This document shows positions 36,601-50,026 of a DNA stretch of 64,000 bases, in pieces; position 1 is the stretch's first letter; every line of letters starts with the position of its first letter. The stretch covers positions 2,356,001 to 2,420,000 of the forward strand of contig JANUWF010001101.1 in NCBI GenBank assembly GCA_026120185.1, in the 5' to 3' direction. Source of the stretch: Voacanga thouarsii (lineage: Eukaryota; Streptophyta; Magnoliopsida; Gentianales; Apocynaceae). Below the pieces are notes generated by a model. It searched no databases. It was not told the DNA's origin and saw nothing but the letters and a program-made list of their open reading frames with translations. A program made the position numbers and the translations under genes.

Positions 36601-39600
36601 CACAACATGGTCATCAATCACATGAGAATTGCATTTCAACCACATTGTATACATCATATATTCTTTCACTTGGCAGATGGATTACTTACCTTTAAGATTG
36701 CAACAACTTTACTTGATAATTAAGGGTTCGTTTAATAAAACTGAAATTTGAAAACTGAAATCTGAATATTTAAGTATTGGATTTTGAAAATTGAAGTTTG
36801 AATATTGAATTATGAAATTTAAAGTCTAAATTAATTATAATTTATTATTAAACTATATTTTATTACAATTTATATTAAATATAAAAGAAAATTAATAATT
36901 ATATGAATATTTAATATATTCAAATTTCAAACTTAAGTAATTTTCATTTTACTTAAAATTTATAACATAATTTTAGTACATCTTAATCAATTAAGTGATA
37001 ATAAAAATTTGTTATGAAACACATTTAATTAATTAAGTATTTAATATTATCCATTATCAAATCCACTTAATAAAATAAGTACTTAATTAATTAATTTTAA
37101 GTATTTAATTGAGTTATAAAACAAGTCCTAAATTGTAGTCTTGAAATTTGTTGTTCAAATAAATTATTTGGTCTTTGTGACTTCTCATTGACTTGAACTT
37201 CACAACTTCCTTCAAATTGATTAATGCTCTGATACATATGTAAGAAGGAAGGTAATAGCTTCCAATGTTGCTTAAAGCATTCGGTATAGTTATCCTATAT
37301 ATGGAAGATTGGGGTTCTTTCTAACTGTTAGGCACCTAGAGTTCCCAATTGCCGATGAAAGATTACCCATGAAAGGCCACCATACTTAGGTGATTGTTTG
37401 CCAAGTTTGCAGCATCAAAAGCACCCACTTTCAAGCACTTGTTCATGTTCTCTTAGATAATGGTGTTCTGTGTTTGTTCTTTCAGGAAAAACTCATTATG
37501 GACCTAGTGACGATTCAAAATGATGGTACAGTAGAAGTTGATCTATCGAAGAGTGCACCTCTAGCTTCTGAGTTGTTAGAACTTCATTCGGTTGAAGAGC
37601 CTCCTCCTACAATAGAACAGATTATTGATGATTACAATAAATCAATTCCCAAGTTGAATATTGCAGTGCTTGTAGTTGGAACAAGAGGAGATGTTCAGCC
37701 TTTTCTGGCTATGGCTAAGAGATTGCAGGTATGTTACCTGCTGGCTTCCATCTTACTTAGCAGAACTTGTAAAGACGCACTATTATGTTTCTACTTTCTT
37801 CATTGTATTTTTATTCCCCCCCCTTGATTGCTTCTTCTTTTTCTTCTTGTGTGAAATGCTAAGGCTAAAATTTCTGAATTTCTCTGTTTGATAGTTTCCT
37901 TAAATATAAAGTCACCTGAGCTGGAGTTTGACGTAGACAACTATAGGACAGCTCAGGAAATTAAGTATAAATATTGATGAATATCTCAACTTTTTGTAGC
38001 CTCAGGTGGTGAAATCGATCAAAGGTGAGCTTGGTAAGATGGGTTAGTACCGGAACACTAGATTTGGTTAGTGTTGTTAAGTAAAACAGCAAAATAATAA
38101 GATGCATATCACTTCTGTAATTTTTGGTAGTTTCAGGGAGCATATTCTCTTAAGCATATAACAGGAAAGGAATGCTAATATGTTACATTGTAAGCCATCC
38201 TGTCTCACTAGCATTATACTGATTTGCTATAAAACCTTTTTGTTATTATTTCTTTTTTAGCTAATTTGTTGATACCTACTAGGCTTGCGGTAAATCAATT
38301 GTCCTAGAATATTTTACCACATTTTATGGAGAACAGTTTGAATTATGTCCCTGGAATTTTACATTTAATATTCTATTACTTATGAAGATCTGGTCCAGAA
38401 CTTTTCAGATTATTAGTCACATCACACACCCCTTCATGTTGCATATCATTGTGTTGGGCTACCCTTTCATATGGTGTAATATAATCGAAATGTGAGGTCA
38501 AGCATTTGTTGATTGCTTATTTGGAAGTCAAGTTCTTTTCTTGTTACAAGTAATATATATTGTTAGATTTTCTCCATTAGTTATTTTTATTGCCTTATTT
38601 GGAGAACGACATTAGTTCTTCTTTCTTTGCAAATGGAGGAAACCATTGTTTTTCTATCCAGATAAAGTTTATTATGGCCTCTTTAATTGGTTCATATTGA
38701 GACATATTCAGATTTATGATCTATCATGGGCCTAATTTGTAAATGGTCTTGTAGGGTAATGTGTTCTTTTGCACGAATGCTGCTCCAAATGTAATTCATT
38801 TTTTGACTTCCTTTCTCCATGCTAACTGGACTTTGTAATACATTCTTGTTGACTAGTCAATTTAAATCTGTCTCTCAACATACTTGGTGGAATACATTTT
38901 GTCTTGCGAAATTCTGCTGGTAATTGACCACTTGCCACCTTCTTCATGAAGTAACTCATGCTAAATCTTTCACTTGTTCTGTGGGTGTTGAATGCTGGCA
39001 GGAGTTTGGTCATCATGTTAGGCTGGCAACTCATGCTAACTTCTGTGATTTTGTGAAGTCGGTTGGTATTGATTTTTTCCCACTTGGCGGCGATCCTCGG
39101 ATTTTGGCAGGATGTAAGAGGTCCTTGAGATGCAAATATTTGCTATTTTTTCAAATATGAATATGGATTTATTTTTCTTTGTTCAGAACCCTTTCTCTCT
39201 ATTCATGTCCTTATTGTGTACTCTTTTAATTTCTACCTTTACCTTCCCTGATTCGATTATCTAGTTGTCAGCTTTACTTTCACATCAAACCTGGATTACG
39301 AACATAAGCACTTCATCTTTCGTGAACCAACTGCATGAATTCTTATTTAGTTTTTGAAGTTGTTGAATGGTTCATGGTGTATGCAATTTCTGATCTGAGG
39401 GAAGCATTATTTTTTCCTGCTACTGTAGATATGGCTCGGAATAAGGGCCTGATCCCATCATCACCGGGAGAAATATCTGGTCAGCGAAAACAGCTTAAGG
39501 CCATTATTGAGTCTCTTCTGCCAGCTTGTACAGAACCAGATATAGAAACAGGTGAACCTTTCAGGGCTCAAGCAATCATTGCAAATCCTCCTGCTTATGG

Positions 39601-42600
39601 TAAGTCTATCCACGCATATCCAACCTCTAGCACTGCTCTGTGGCAAGAAAGTGGAAGGAAGGAAAAAATAAATGAAAGAAAAGATGCTGGGAGAGCTCTC
39701 TGTCTGAGTGTTTTTGATATGTTATCATGTACGAACACACACTTAGGTGTTTGTGTCTATTCTCTTGTTTTTTAATAAATTATGGTCACTGGATCTTATT
39801 GAATATCGATACTTGATTCTTTTTCTTACTTTTGTCACTTAAAAATCATGTGCATCTAATGCAACTTAGAATGTTGAATTTTAGTTGAAACAATGGGGCA
39901 TGATATGGATGGCTGGTGCAAGATGATGTGGACATTTTGCATGTGGTTATCTATTTGATTCAGCCTTGATTCCTGAAAAATTTCCTCAGAATAAGTTTAA
40001 GGCTAATATTTTTCTATCAAACACATGTATTTTGGCTGCATATACAGGAGTTTTTCTGATAAAATCCATTTTAGGCACTCATAAAATGAAAACAGAGTAA
40101 AGTGATCTAAATTGGAGCTGTTATCTGCTTTGTAATCCATGATATGACTTGTTTAACGTCTTCAATGTATGTGTCTTGACTAAGTCTACCATGTGATGAT
40201 GTATTGTGTGTTTGAAAATGTCCTTGTTGGCAGGACATGCACATGTTGCTGAAGCTCTTGGTGTGCCCCTGCACATCTTTTTCACAATGCCTTGGACGTG
40301 AGTATGGTGACATTTTCTCCAATCTTTATCTTATGTCCAATTTCCATATTCACATGCTTTTCTGTCTGCCCTGGCATTACTCTTGAAGCTGCAAGACTTA
40401 GTTTGTAAATTAGCTATGGAATATGAATTTACTTTATTCTGTATTATTCTTAAAATTCTTCCTTAAATCCAAGGAGCAATAAAATTATGTCCACAGAGAC
40501 TCTTCCTCTAGATACCTTAATGAAATTTCATGTTTTATTTTATTGATATCTCCAGAAAGAGGCTTTAGTTATCAATTTCTATACCATATATTAGTCTATT
40601 AGCTCATAGTGGAAATTTGTTCTAAAATACATTTGATAATGCTTTCTCACATTTGGTTGTGTTGAACAGGCCCACATATGAATTTCCTCACCCATTAGCT
40701 CGTGTTCCTCAAAGTGCTGGTTACTGGGTATGCTTTAAGTTGTCTTTCTAGTTTTCAGTGTAGATATTATCATGTAAGCTTCAGCAATAATTTTCCTAAT
40801 ATATGCTTTGGTCTATCCAGCTTTCATATTTGATCGTGGATTTTCTGGTATGGTGGGGCATAAGAGGATATATTAATGACTTCAGGAAAAAGAAGCTGAA
40901 GCTGTCTCCTATTGCATACTTCAGTATGTACCATGGTTCAATTTCCCATTTGCCAATAGGCTATATGTGGAGCCCTCATGTGGTGTCCAAGCCAAAGGGT
41001 ATGCCTGGTTACATGTGAAACTGCATTCAGTAAGGACTTCTTGTGTCAAATTGTTTAGTCCCCTTCCACAGTGGCGCTTAAGACATTCAAAAATGCCTTA
41101 TGAGAATTGTTTTGATAATCGGAATTTAGATTAAAGAAGCAAATGAGGTTAGAAGTGAAAATGATGTCAATGAAATAATTGGAGTTTGTGCATGAGGGTA
41201 AAGCAGAGAGGAAAGACAAAGTTTTAGGGAAGTCAAAGCATTTCAAGGACGTTCCAAGGTAGAGAGTATGCCATGCATGAGTGAGGTAATTCCTGAAGTT
41301 GATGAAGGAACTTACTAAACCTGGATAGTCTAGGTTTCTTTTTTCAGATTTCCTCTACTTGGCCTTAAATGCTAATTCTGACTTTTTGTGAACAAATTTG
41401 TATATTGATATTTAGTTACATTTGTAGTTAATTGTTCACTGCATCATTTCTTATCAAAGTTGCCACATTCATGTGCAGATTGGGGCCCTCTGATTGATGT
41501 TGTTGGTTATTGTTTCCTTAATCTCGGATCAAATTATCAACCTCCTGCAGAATTTGCTCAATGGATACAAAAGGGGCCTAAACCTATATATATTGGATTT
41601 GGAAGCATGGTTTGAGTTTTTCAGCTAAACTTTGTCATTTTTGCTTTATCCCTCCATTATTTGGCTTAATGGTTTTATTTTATGCACCTAAATTCTTGAT
41701 TTTGCAATTTATTGTATGTTAAGCCTCTTGAGGATTCCAAGAAAACTACAGATATTATCTTGGAGGCGCTGAAGAATACAGGACAGAGGGGAATAATCGA
41801 TCGTGGATGGGGCGATCTTGGTGATTGTAAGTTGATTTTATTTGTTTCAGATAGATATAATGTTCTTTCTGTTTGTCTTTTATTTAGATATAATGTTCTT
41901 TCTGTTTGGCTTTTATTTTTCATTTTGAGTGATATGTTTTGATTAAAAAATGATTATCCTGTAGCTATCATCATGCTGATTGAATGGATATTTATATGCC
42001 TTCCTTTAACTGCCCATCCCTAAAGAAAAGGAAGCGAAGGGAAAAATCAAAAGAAGCACAAAAGGACCTTGAATATTTGACGGTTCAAGAAAGTAATTGT
42101 TCTTCTATTATAGTGTAATGCCTCTTACGGTTTTCATTAAAAAAAAAAAAAAGGCTCAATAAAAACAATAAATGGGGGAAGAAGGTAACTAGTCTTGATA
42201 AACTACAGTCCACCATACAGCGCTGCACTTCTTTTGCAGTTAAATTTTTGTCCAGCTGATGATGCTTTAGAAATGAGCTATCAATCTAGATTTTATGGAT
42301 AACTATAGAAAACTCAAGAAGTGTTTTGAGGGTGTGTTACGTAAGTCTGCACTGGGGAATTTATCTTCCACTATTATATTGCAGTTCCAGAGATTCCTGA
42401 CAATGTTTTCCTCCTCGTTGATTGTCCTCATGACTGGCTATTTCCTCAATGTTCCGCTGTGGTAAGTTTTTCTTCTGACCCAAAGGTGCCACCTTTAGTG
42501 CCTTCTGAAGAGAAGTTATTTTTTGACCTCCTATTGCCATATCTATGGGCCTGTTGTTTGGGGATAGGAGTGGGAGGAGTGGCAATTCTATATATCTCCT

Positions 42601-44680
42601 CTTGGTAAATGTCAAAATGGAATTATTAGATTGGAGACTCTTTTGTCTGCTATATGATAGCCCTCATGGCAAAGCAGAATTTTATCTCCTAACATACTTG
42701 TAAATAATATGAAAACATTCATATGCAGGTTCATCATGGTGGTGCAGGAACCACTGCTACAGGACTTAGAGCTGGGGTATGTTATTTGCTTCCTTCATTC
42801 GTGCAAATATAGTGCACTTTCATCTTTGAGATGTCCTGTAGTTTACCATTGATAGGATAATATTCCATTTCTGTTTGTTTCTACTTGTTGCTAATGTTCC
42901 ATTTCTGTTTGTATCCACTTATTTGAATCTGTACCAAATGATTTTCCTCTAACAGGAATCATGACTGAGTGATAAATTGTTTTCTTCAAGTTACGACTCC
43001 ATTTTTTATCATGTTTTATGGCATAGTTGGCTTGATGTAATATATACAATATCTTTGCAGTGCCCTACAACAATAGTTCCCTTCTTTGGGGATCAGTATT
43101 TCTGGGGTGATAGAATTTATGAAAAAGGATTAGGGCCTGCTCCAATTCCCATTTCTCAGCTGACTATTGAAACTCTTTCAGATGCCATAAGGTTCATGCT
43201 CCAGTCTGAGGTAAGTGTCTGTGTTTGTAACTTTCTTTTTGCCCTTGGTTTTTTTCTTTATTCTTCTCATTGCTTGCTTATTTTATGTATGGACCAAGTA
43301 ATATTAACATGAAGTAGGTCAGATTCCTCTTCCCTTTTGGTTTAGTCAGCAGTTCATAATGTGAGCAATTGAGTGCATGTATTCTATCTGAAGTTGCAGA
43401 TTCCAAATATGTTCTTATTTTAGATGCAAAGAAAATCATTTTCGGAGTAGTTTCTTCTGGTTTTTGCAAATCCTCTGTTTTCATTGGTGTGGGAAAAGTA
43501 TTAATGAGGAAAATCTAGTGCTTTAGGTGTCTAATATTTCCATAACATAACATTCAATTGGATGCATTAGATGCATCCTTTGCCTGTATGAGAACTTAAA
43601 TTGTCATCAACTAAAGGAGAGTTTATATGTCCAGTTCCTCTTAATTTAGAAATTAAAACACATCTCCAAGCTGCTAATTTTAGGTTGGTAAGATGAGCAA
43701 TGCTGCTGAAAGTGAGCATGGCATACTCTAACCTTGCTATGCTGTGAATTGGCCACCCATTACCGCTAATAAGAGTTGATCTTGGAAACAAGCCTGTGAA
43801 GAACACCGCGTGTGAGGTTTGGGACCAGTCCTATTCATCCTGGTCTGAGCTTTGATGCTTTCCTTGTTGGTACTAAATATTAATTACTCCCTCTGTCAAG
43901 AATTAAATGTTTCCATTTCTGTTTTGGGGATGTCTAGAAATGAATGTTTATATTCCTAAAATAAACATATTCTTCATCTAAACTTTCGCAACTAACCTCC
44001 TCTTATGTTAGGGATACAAACTCCACAAACCCATGGATCCCAACACTAACCTTTCTAATTAATAGGGATAATATGGTAACTTACTCATAGTTAAATGCTC
44101 TCCTAAATTTTTGTGCAAAGTCAAAATGGGACATTTAGATTTGAACGAGGGAAGTATTAAATTAACATGTGAAGGTTTGGAAAAGTGACTTTTCAGCCCT
44201 TTTCCCATGTTTTTGAGCGGTCAATATGGGAACCTTAAAAATGTTCATCATATGGAAATAAGAAATGAAAAAATGGTCTGTTATTTAGTCGATCTCTATA
44301 TACATTTCATGATATTATCAACATTGCAGGTTTTCCTTTGCATAAATGTTATCTAATCATGACTGTCAATCTGATGCTTGCTATATTTAGATGGATGTCA
44401 TCAGCTATGTGGGTTTTCCCGGTATTTGTAGTTTGCTGAGTTGTTGAGAATGCTGTTTTGGTGAAACATCTTCCAGGTAAAATCTCGAGTAACTGAACTA
44501 GCAAAAGTTTTAGAACATGAAGATGGTGTTGCAGCAGCAGTTGATGCATTTCACCGGCATTTGCCTTCAAAACTACCTTTGCCTACTGCATCGACAAAGG
44601 ATGAAGACGATATTCCAAATCCTTTGCAGTGGCTGTTCATTCAGATAGGCAGACTCTGCTGCCTGCCTTGTGATTCTTAG
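33697..44680 (+). CDS. UGT80B1-like: Sterol 3-beta-glucosyltransferase (UGT80 family), 14 coding exons, 699 aa
   Basis: Coding exons: 33697-34108, 35689-35837, 37486-37728, 39002-39113, 39429-39599, 40234-40297, 40670-40727, 40821-40998, 41479-41609, 41724-41826, 42385-42461, 42729-42776, 43061-43210, 44477-44680. All introns are GT-AG and the frame is continuous (2100 nt). The enzyme moves glucose from UDP-glucose to the 3-OH of membrane sterols. Residues 1-186 are a poorly conserved N-terminal part. The GT28-like N-domain follows with VVGTRGDVQPFLAMAKRLQ, then HVRLATHANF and FTMPWTPTYEFPHPLARVPQ. The nucleotide-sugar domain has IYIGFGSM and CPHDWLFPQCSAV, then VHHGGAGTTATG, then FFGDQYFWG. 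The C-terminal CCLPC resembles the UGT80B1/TTG15 type rather than UGT80A2. No disabling change was seen. MITEs sit in introns 2 and 13. Confidence 0.95.
36723..37129. mobile_element. MITE-like insertion in intron 2 of the glucosyltransferase gene
   Basis: The ends AGGGTTCGTTTAATAAAACT and AGTTATAAAACAAGTCCT are imperfect inverted repeats, the GGGTTTGTTTGATAA type common in small plant hAT-like elements. The inside is AT-rich with AATTTGAAAA repeats, as in the repeats near 30040-30250. No clean target duplication was seen. Confidence 0.55.
43887..44154. mobile_element. Stowaway MITE in intron 13 of the glucosyltransferase gene
   Basis: It begins CTCCCTCTGTC and ends GAACGAGGGAAG, bounded by TA on both sides. 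This is the standard Stowaway structure, 268 bp. It is non-coding and lies well away from the splice sites. Confidence 0.8.
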
Positions 44681-45527
44681 GTTCACAACAGCAAAATTAA
44701 CTGTAGCACTGTATAGATACCATTTTTTGGTCCATATTTTAGCATTCATTCATTTTATTCATACACCCTTGTACGGGTTGAGCAGTGATAGCATTGTATA
44801 GTTTTCTCATCTTTTTCATTTAGGCATGCTTGGTGCGTGGATTTTGAGGGTTCTTTTATGGGATTTACGTAGTGCTATAGAATAGGAAACATGTTTAAGT
44901 AGTTGGCTCTGGGAGAGAAGTTTTGATCTTTATACTAGTGCAGTCTGTTTACTTGATTGCAATGTTACAATTTCCTTTAATGCAATATCTGATTTTCTGA
45001 TTGTCAGTCAAAAGGCTATCCTTAATCCTTTCATTCGGGCATCTATTATATGGAAAACAACCATGTATATATATTTGAGATGAGATGTTAATAATATGTT
45101 GTTTATACTCACCTTCATACAAATGAGTTGAAAATGAATCTCGAGCTTAGTTCATATACATAACTAAATTATTCAAATTGACTCAAGTCAGCAAACAGGT
45201 ACCAAATATGTACAACTACTCATAGTGGCTATATGGATGAGTTCAAATTGACTAGCCATAGGTCTCTATATATTTTCGAGTAAAACGTGTTCCGTATTGT
45301 GTTTATATGTGTTTTCTTTGTTACGCTACTTAATCATTTGGAGTTGTTTTTCTTTACATGAAATTTTTAGACCATCTCTACCTGGAAAAAATATAAAGAA
45401 AAAATCATTTAAGTTTTTGGATTTAATTATTTTCTCTATATTGGAAGTGTTAGAGAATTCGCTAATAGAGAGATTAAGAAATTAAATAGTGACAAATCAT
45501 CCCATTTAAAGTAGCTTGGAAATTTGA
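44681..45527. other. 3' flank of the glucosyltransferase gene
   Basis: This holds the probable 3' UTR (from 44681) and AT-rich sequence up to the next LTR. No other gene was seen. Confidence 0.45.
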
Positions 45528-46887
45528 TGTGTATTTTTTAGTGTTGGAAATATTATTAACAAAAGTCACAATCAAGTTTTAATTAAAATGCTTGATATTA
45601 AAACTACACATATGGACAAGTATATTCATTGTGTAGTATAGAGAATATTAAGTATAGAATCTACAAGAACTTCAATTCTTCTTATTTTATTCTAATCTTT
45701 ATTATTTTCATAAGGAGAAGGAGAAAATATATATAAAGAAGAAATCACCCAATTCTATGTCAAGTAATGGAAACGCCCTTAAGATTATCAATTCTCAATT
45801 CAACCGCCGGTATGATTTCAGTTGTGAATCTCACTTTCTTTTGAGTTATAAAATTTCTAATTCTTAGTTAATTAAATACCTCTCCAATTAAATCTAAGAA
45901 AGTATTAAGATCAACAATCTCAATTAAATTCGGAAGAAGTAATATTCATATCTCTAGACGATATCACAAGGCTGTCAATTCTAGAAGTAACAATATCCCT
46001 ATCTCTAGGTGATATTATACTCAATGATTACTAGGTCTAATCTCCTAACTCTCTCTTGAATTAATTAGTAGATAATAAATATTGAATTAATTAGTTCGGA
46101 ATAACCAATTCAGTACATTGAAATCGAGCAATCAAATGCTGCAAATTGAAATCAATAGATCCAAAAGAAATCCAATCTAAGAATATAAATTTAGGGTTCA
46201 TCCCTCAATTACACTTAAAACATATGAAACTCAATATTGTCAAAGTAGAATAAGGAAAGAAACAACTCACAGATAAGAAAATTTCCTTTTTTCCCCTTGA
46301 GATCATTTTAAGCAACTCTTCTTTTAAATCTCTAAGATTTTCCTTGATCCTCCTCCTCTTGATGTTTGCTTGAACTCTCAAGAAGTTCTCTAGGGTTTCT
46401 TATGTTCCCAAAAAAAATCTCCTCTTAGGACTACTATCCTCATCTATTTATAGGAGTTTTGCCTTCCAAAAAGTGCTCAAAAAGACATTTTCCGCTTAGG
46501 AAAACAAATAGCAGCCGACCTTGGCTACTATGGATGAAACGGCGCCAGTTAACATTCAAAAAGTCCTCTGGCAATAAATAGCCGCGTCGGCTATCTCATT
46601 CCAGTCAGCACTAGTTGGACTTTGCTCTAACTCTGGATCTCCTCTGTTTCATGCTCTGTTTTTCAGAAAGTAACCAGTCCTAACTTCTTTGAATCATCCC
46701 CAAATAGCTGCTATCTGTTTGACATTTTTTTAATGACATTTTACCATATTTTCTTGTACCTTTTCATTCCACAAATCCTACACAAAAGATGGTAAAAAGG
46801 TGGAAATCAATAGCCATCTATATTTGAAATCAACACAAATACAATCACAAATGACTCATAAAATATGGACAAATCTAACCCCTATCA
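45528..46887 (-). repeat. 3' LTR of the - strand non-autonomous element
   Basis: Runs from TGTGTATTTTTTAGTG to AACCCCTATCA on the + strand. It is a direct repeat of 50027-51507, for example the AGTGTTGGAAATATTAT and ATAAATTTAGGGTTCAT blocks. Confidence 0.8.
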
Positions 46888-46903
46888 AGTCCCCTACACT
46901 TAA
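46888..46903 (-). other. Candidate polypurine tract
   Basis: Reads TTAAGTGTAGGGGACT on the - strand and directly abuts the 3' LTR. Confidence 0.65.
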
Positions 46904-48434
46904 ACTTTGCTTGTTCTTAAGCAAATAAGATATCAACAATTCAAACTCAACAAGCAAATAGCTACCTATCAAAATGGTTTTAGTGAAAATGACCAACCTA
47001 GTAAAGAAATTATATTTCATTCAATTTAAGAATCCAATTCAATACCTATTCAATCAAGCCAATTTCACATAAACTCGTGTTTTACGATAGATTTAACCAA
47101 GACCATCGAAATTGAGTTAAACAAATTTATATTGTTTCAATGTGTTTTACCGTACTCCTCAAGTCAAGAATGCTAACAATGTAATTCATATAAGTTAGGA
47201 ATAATAAATCAACTTAAATTCTATAATTCAAAACTACTGCAATCTGAGTAATAAATTAGGGGCTCTCACTCTCATTCTACTCTTTCAGAAAATTTAGCCT
47301 CAAGTAAGTGCATTTTACAGTTACTGTATTGGCCCTATTTTCTTTCTTTTCAACATTTTTTTTTCTTTTTTCACTCGTTTTCTTCATTATTTTTTTAAGA
47401 AAATATAAATGTGTAAACATATTTTTTTCTTTCTTTTACTTCACTTTTTCTTTTCTCTCAACTCTCTTCCTTTTGTTTTTTTTTTCTTCCCCATCTTACT
47501 TTTCTTTTTCGTTCAAGAGAATATAACCAGTTTCACCTCTTCTCACTTCCCCTATTTACTTAAATTCAGAATAAGAATTAGTTCAAAAATTCATAGAACC
47601 AAAAATCAACCAAGATTCAACTCTTATAATCATCAAAAAATCAACACCGATCCTCAAGAAACAAAAAGTCACAATATTTACTAAAACATAAACATGGTTA
47701 ATTCAAATTGTCAAGATTTAGCATATATCACACCTAATATAAAATTTATACACAACCAAACTCAATCAAATAATACCTAAATCAAATTCTCATGCCAAAA
47801 GAAAAAACAATAATTGAAAAAATTGAAAAATTAGAAAACACCAAGACAATACCAATTTACACCTAATATATACATGGAAGTAGCCATAATTTATACCATA
47901 ATCGAGAAACAATAAATTTAGCAATGCAATCTCAAAATTAGAAAACACCAAGATAATTGACAAAATTTGGACAAAAAAAAAAATACCAAAAATCACTCCC
48001 TATATTTAAATTGGTCAATGTCCTCATTGGCTCAAAATCAACACAATAAAAGCATATTGACTAAAAATAATAAAGGAGTAAAAGGTTAAGTAATACTCTC
48101 AAGTGAAATATGCACAGTAAGATGTTGAAACATGAAAAAGAGAAAGAAAAACTTGTCCAAGAAGAAAATCTACTAACTTGCAAAAAGAAAATACAAAAAA
48201 AAAAAAAACGTAAAGAAAACAATAGCAAACTAAAACACACCAAAACAAAAGAAAGCAAATTAACAAAGTAAAAGACTAATAAAAATGCTAAGAGAGCAAA
48301 TAAAGAAAACGACTTGTTCCTCCGCACTTAAGTTGGAAAATATTCTCTTTATTGAGGAGTGAGAAGACACATAACAACTAAAAAAATTAAAAACAAAACA
48401 AAACCAAAACAAAGACAAACATTCTTTCCATTCA

Positions 48435-49212
48435 TCAGGCTTCTTCATATGTAGAAAGTAGGCATAATAAATTTAGAAAGAAGGGAGGATTTTGGAAGGG
48501 GTAAGGTACATCAAAATTATTAAGCTTAACAAAATTAAACACATGTACCCCATTTCCTTGCCTTTGTTTCGATACACAAGTTACTTCCTCTACACATGAA
48601 TGCAAATTATATCTAAAAAACACATCAACATTTAAATCATCCATTAACCATTTTAAAGAATCATAACCATAAGAAATCCCCTACAAACCTAGAAGTGTAG
48701 CTCTTAAAGAAGGAATCAAGAAATCCTTATTTTGCAATGGATTGGCTACAAACACTAAGTTACCTCGTTTAAGTTGGGGTGAAGGATATAATTGACTAGC
48801 ACACTCCAAGGACTTTTTAGAATTTGTATTTGAAATCCATTACTCCTTGAAGCATGCTAAACTTCTCACATCATCAATGACATCCTTTTTTTTCTGTGAA
48901 TTTAAAGGCACCTACAAAATCATTTGATAAAAAGAAATTAAAATTAATAAAAAATAAAATAGAATTATCATAAAATAGTACGTTGATGGCATCCTTGATT
49001 TTAAGCATTTCTATAATTCCAATTTCTTTCATCAAAATTTTCAATTTTTCCTCATGACCTTTCTCTTCACTTTGTGGTTTCTTTTCTTGTAAACTCCCAC
49101 AAGGTTTCTCAATCAGCTTACCCTCATCATCCCTATGTGGTACAGTCTTTTTTTCCTCAATTATATCAGCCATCATGGGGCCTTCATTCAGTGGGACATA
49201 CTTTTTATCCAA
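48435..49212 (-). pseudogene. Degenerate internal reading frames of the non-autonomous element
   Basis: Two - strand fragments: 48874-49212, charged (MDKKYVPLNEGPMMADIIEE then KKPQSEEKGHEEKLK), and 48435-48644 with DDLNVDVFFRYNLHSCVEEV. The second matches DSHVYTLFRHNLHFCIENLI in the sister element at 59426-59812. The product is not recognised, and no enzyme motif is visible. It may be the remains of an element-specific protein. Confidence 0.4.
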
Positions 49213-50002
49213 ATATCTCTAATGGCAGCTCAAAGATTTCTTCTTGTCGCACTTCATCTTGCTTTGGCTTCGTTTATGCTTTTGTGTAATTGGACAGTGC
49301 CGGTTAAGTCCTTTCAGGCAGTGTTGCCTGCTTTCTACTCTTCTTCTCCTATTTTTCTGCAGTAGCCAAGGTGCTCGATGGAGTTTCCTCTTAAATCTCC
49401 TCAACCATCTTTGCAAGTTATGCTTTTTGGTTGATCATTTGTTGGGTAGATTCTTTTTGATACTTAATGGGTGAATTAGTATTATCAATAAAAGTAGCCA
49501 TTAAGTTTTCAAGTGAAGGCTTTGACTTGTAGAGGAGAAGGTGGTGGGTTATACAGAATATGCTCTTGATTCCTCCAATATAGCCTTGTAGGATCATACT
49601 ATTCCAAATTTGCAACTCTCATATATTGAGTATTAGAAGTAAGATATTCCCCCTCATAACAATCATAGCTCATGTCTTGGTAATTTAGAGAAGTTACATT
49701 GCAATTATCACACCTCCTACTATAGACATCAACTTGAATTTGCTATGCCATAATCTGGTTATAATTGTAGCCACCTTGTGTTGGTGCCCATGGCCACATA
49801 TATCCCCATGAATAATTGTCTATGATGATGAAATCTCACACTAAAAAAAGACAAAAATAATAAAAGTAAATATAAACAAAACAAAAACATAATTAAGATA
49901 GATTTATTCACAAACTATCTATAATACGAAAATTATTAATGTTTAAAAATAGAAAAGTGGTTAAATCAACAAGATTAGAGCTTTTCACAATATTGCCAAT
50001 CT

Positions 50003-50019
50003 CTGGTAACTGCACTAAA
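50003..50019 (-). other. Degenerate primer binding site
   Basis: The - strand reads TTTTTAGTGCAGTTACCAGAGATTG, the decayed counterpart of TTTTTGGCACCGTTGCTGGGGA at 62765-62786. It lies just inside the right LTR. Confidence 0.6.
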
Positions 50020-50026
50020 AACTTAA

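Noticed and set aside
47308..48448. Phe- and Ser-rich frames in the interior of the - strand LTR element
   Set aside because: They are T-rich low-complexity sequence. Membrane-like composition here follows from base composition only.
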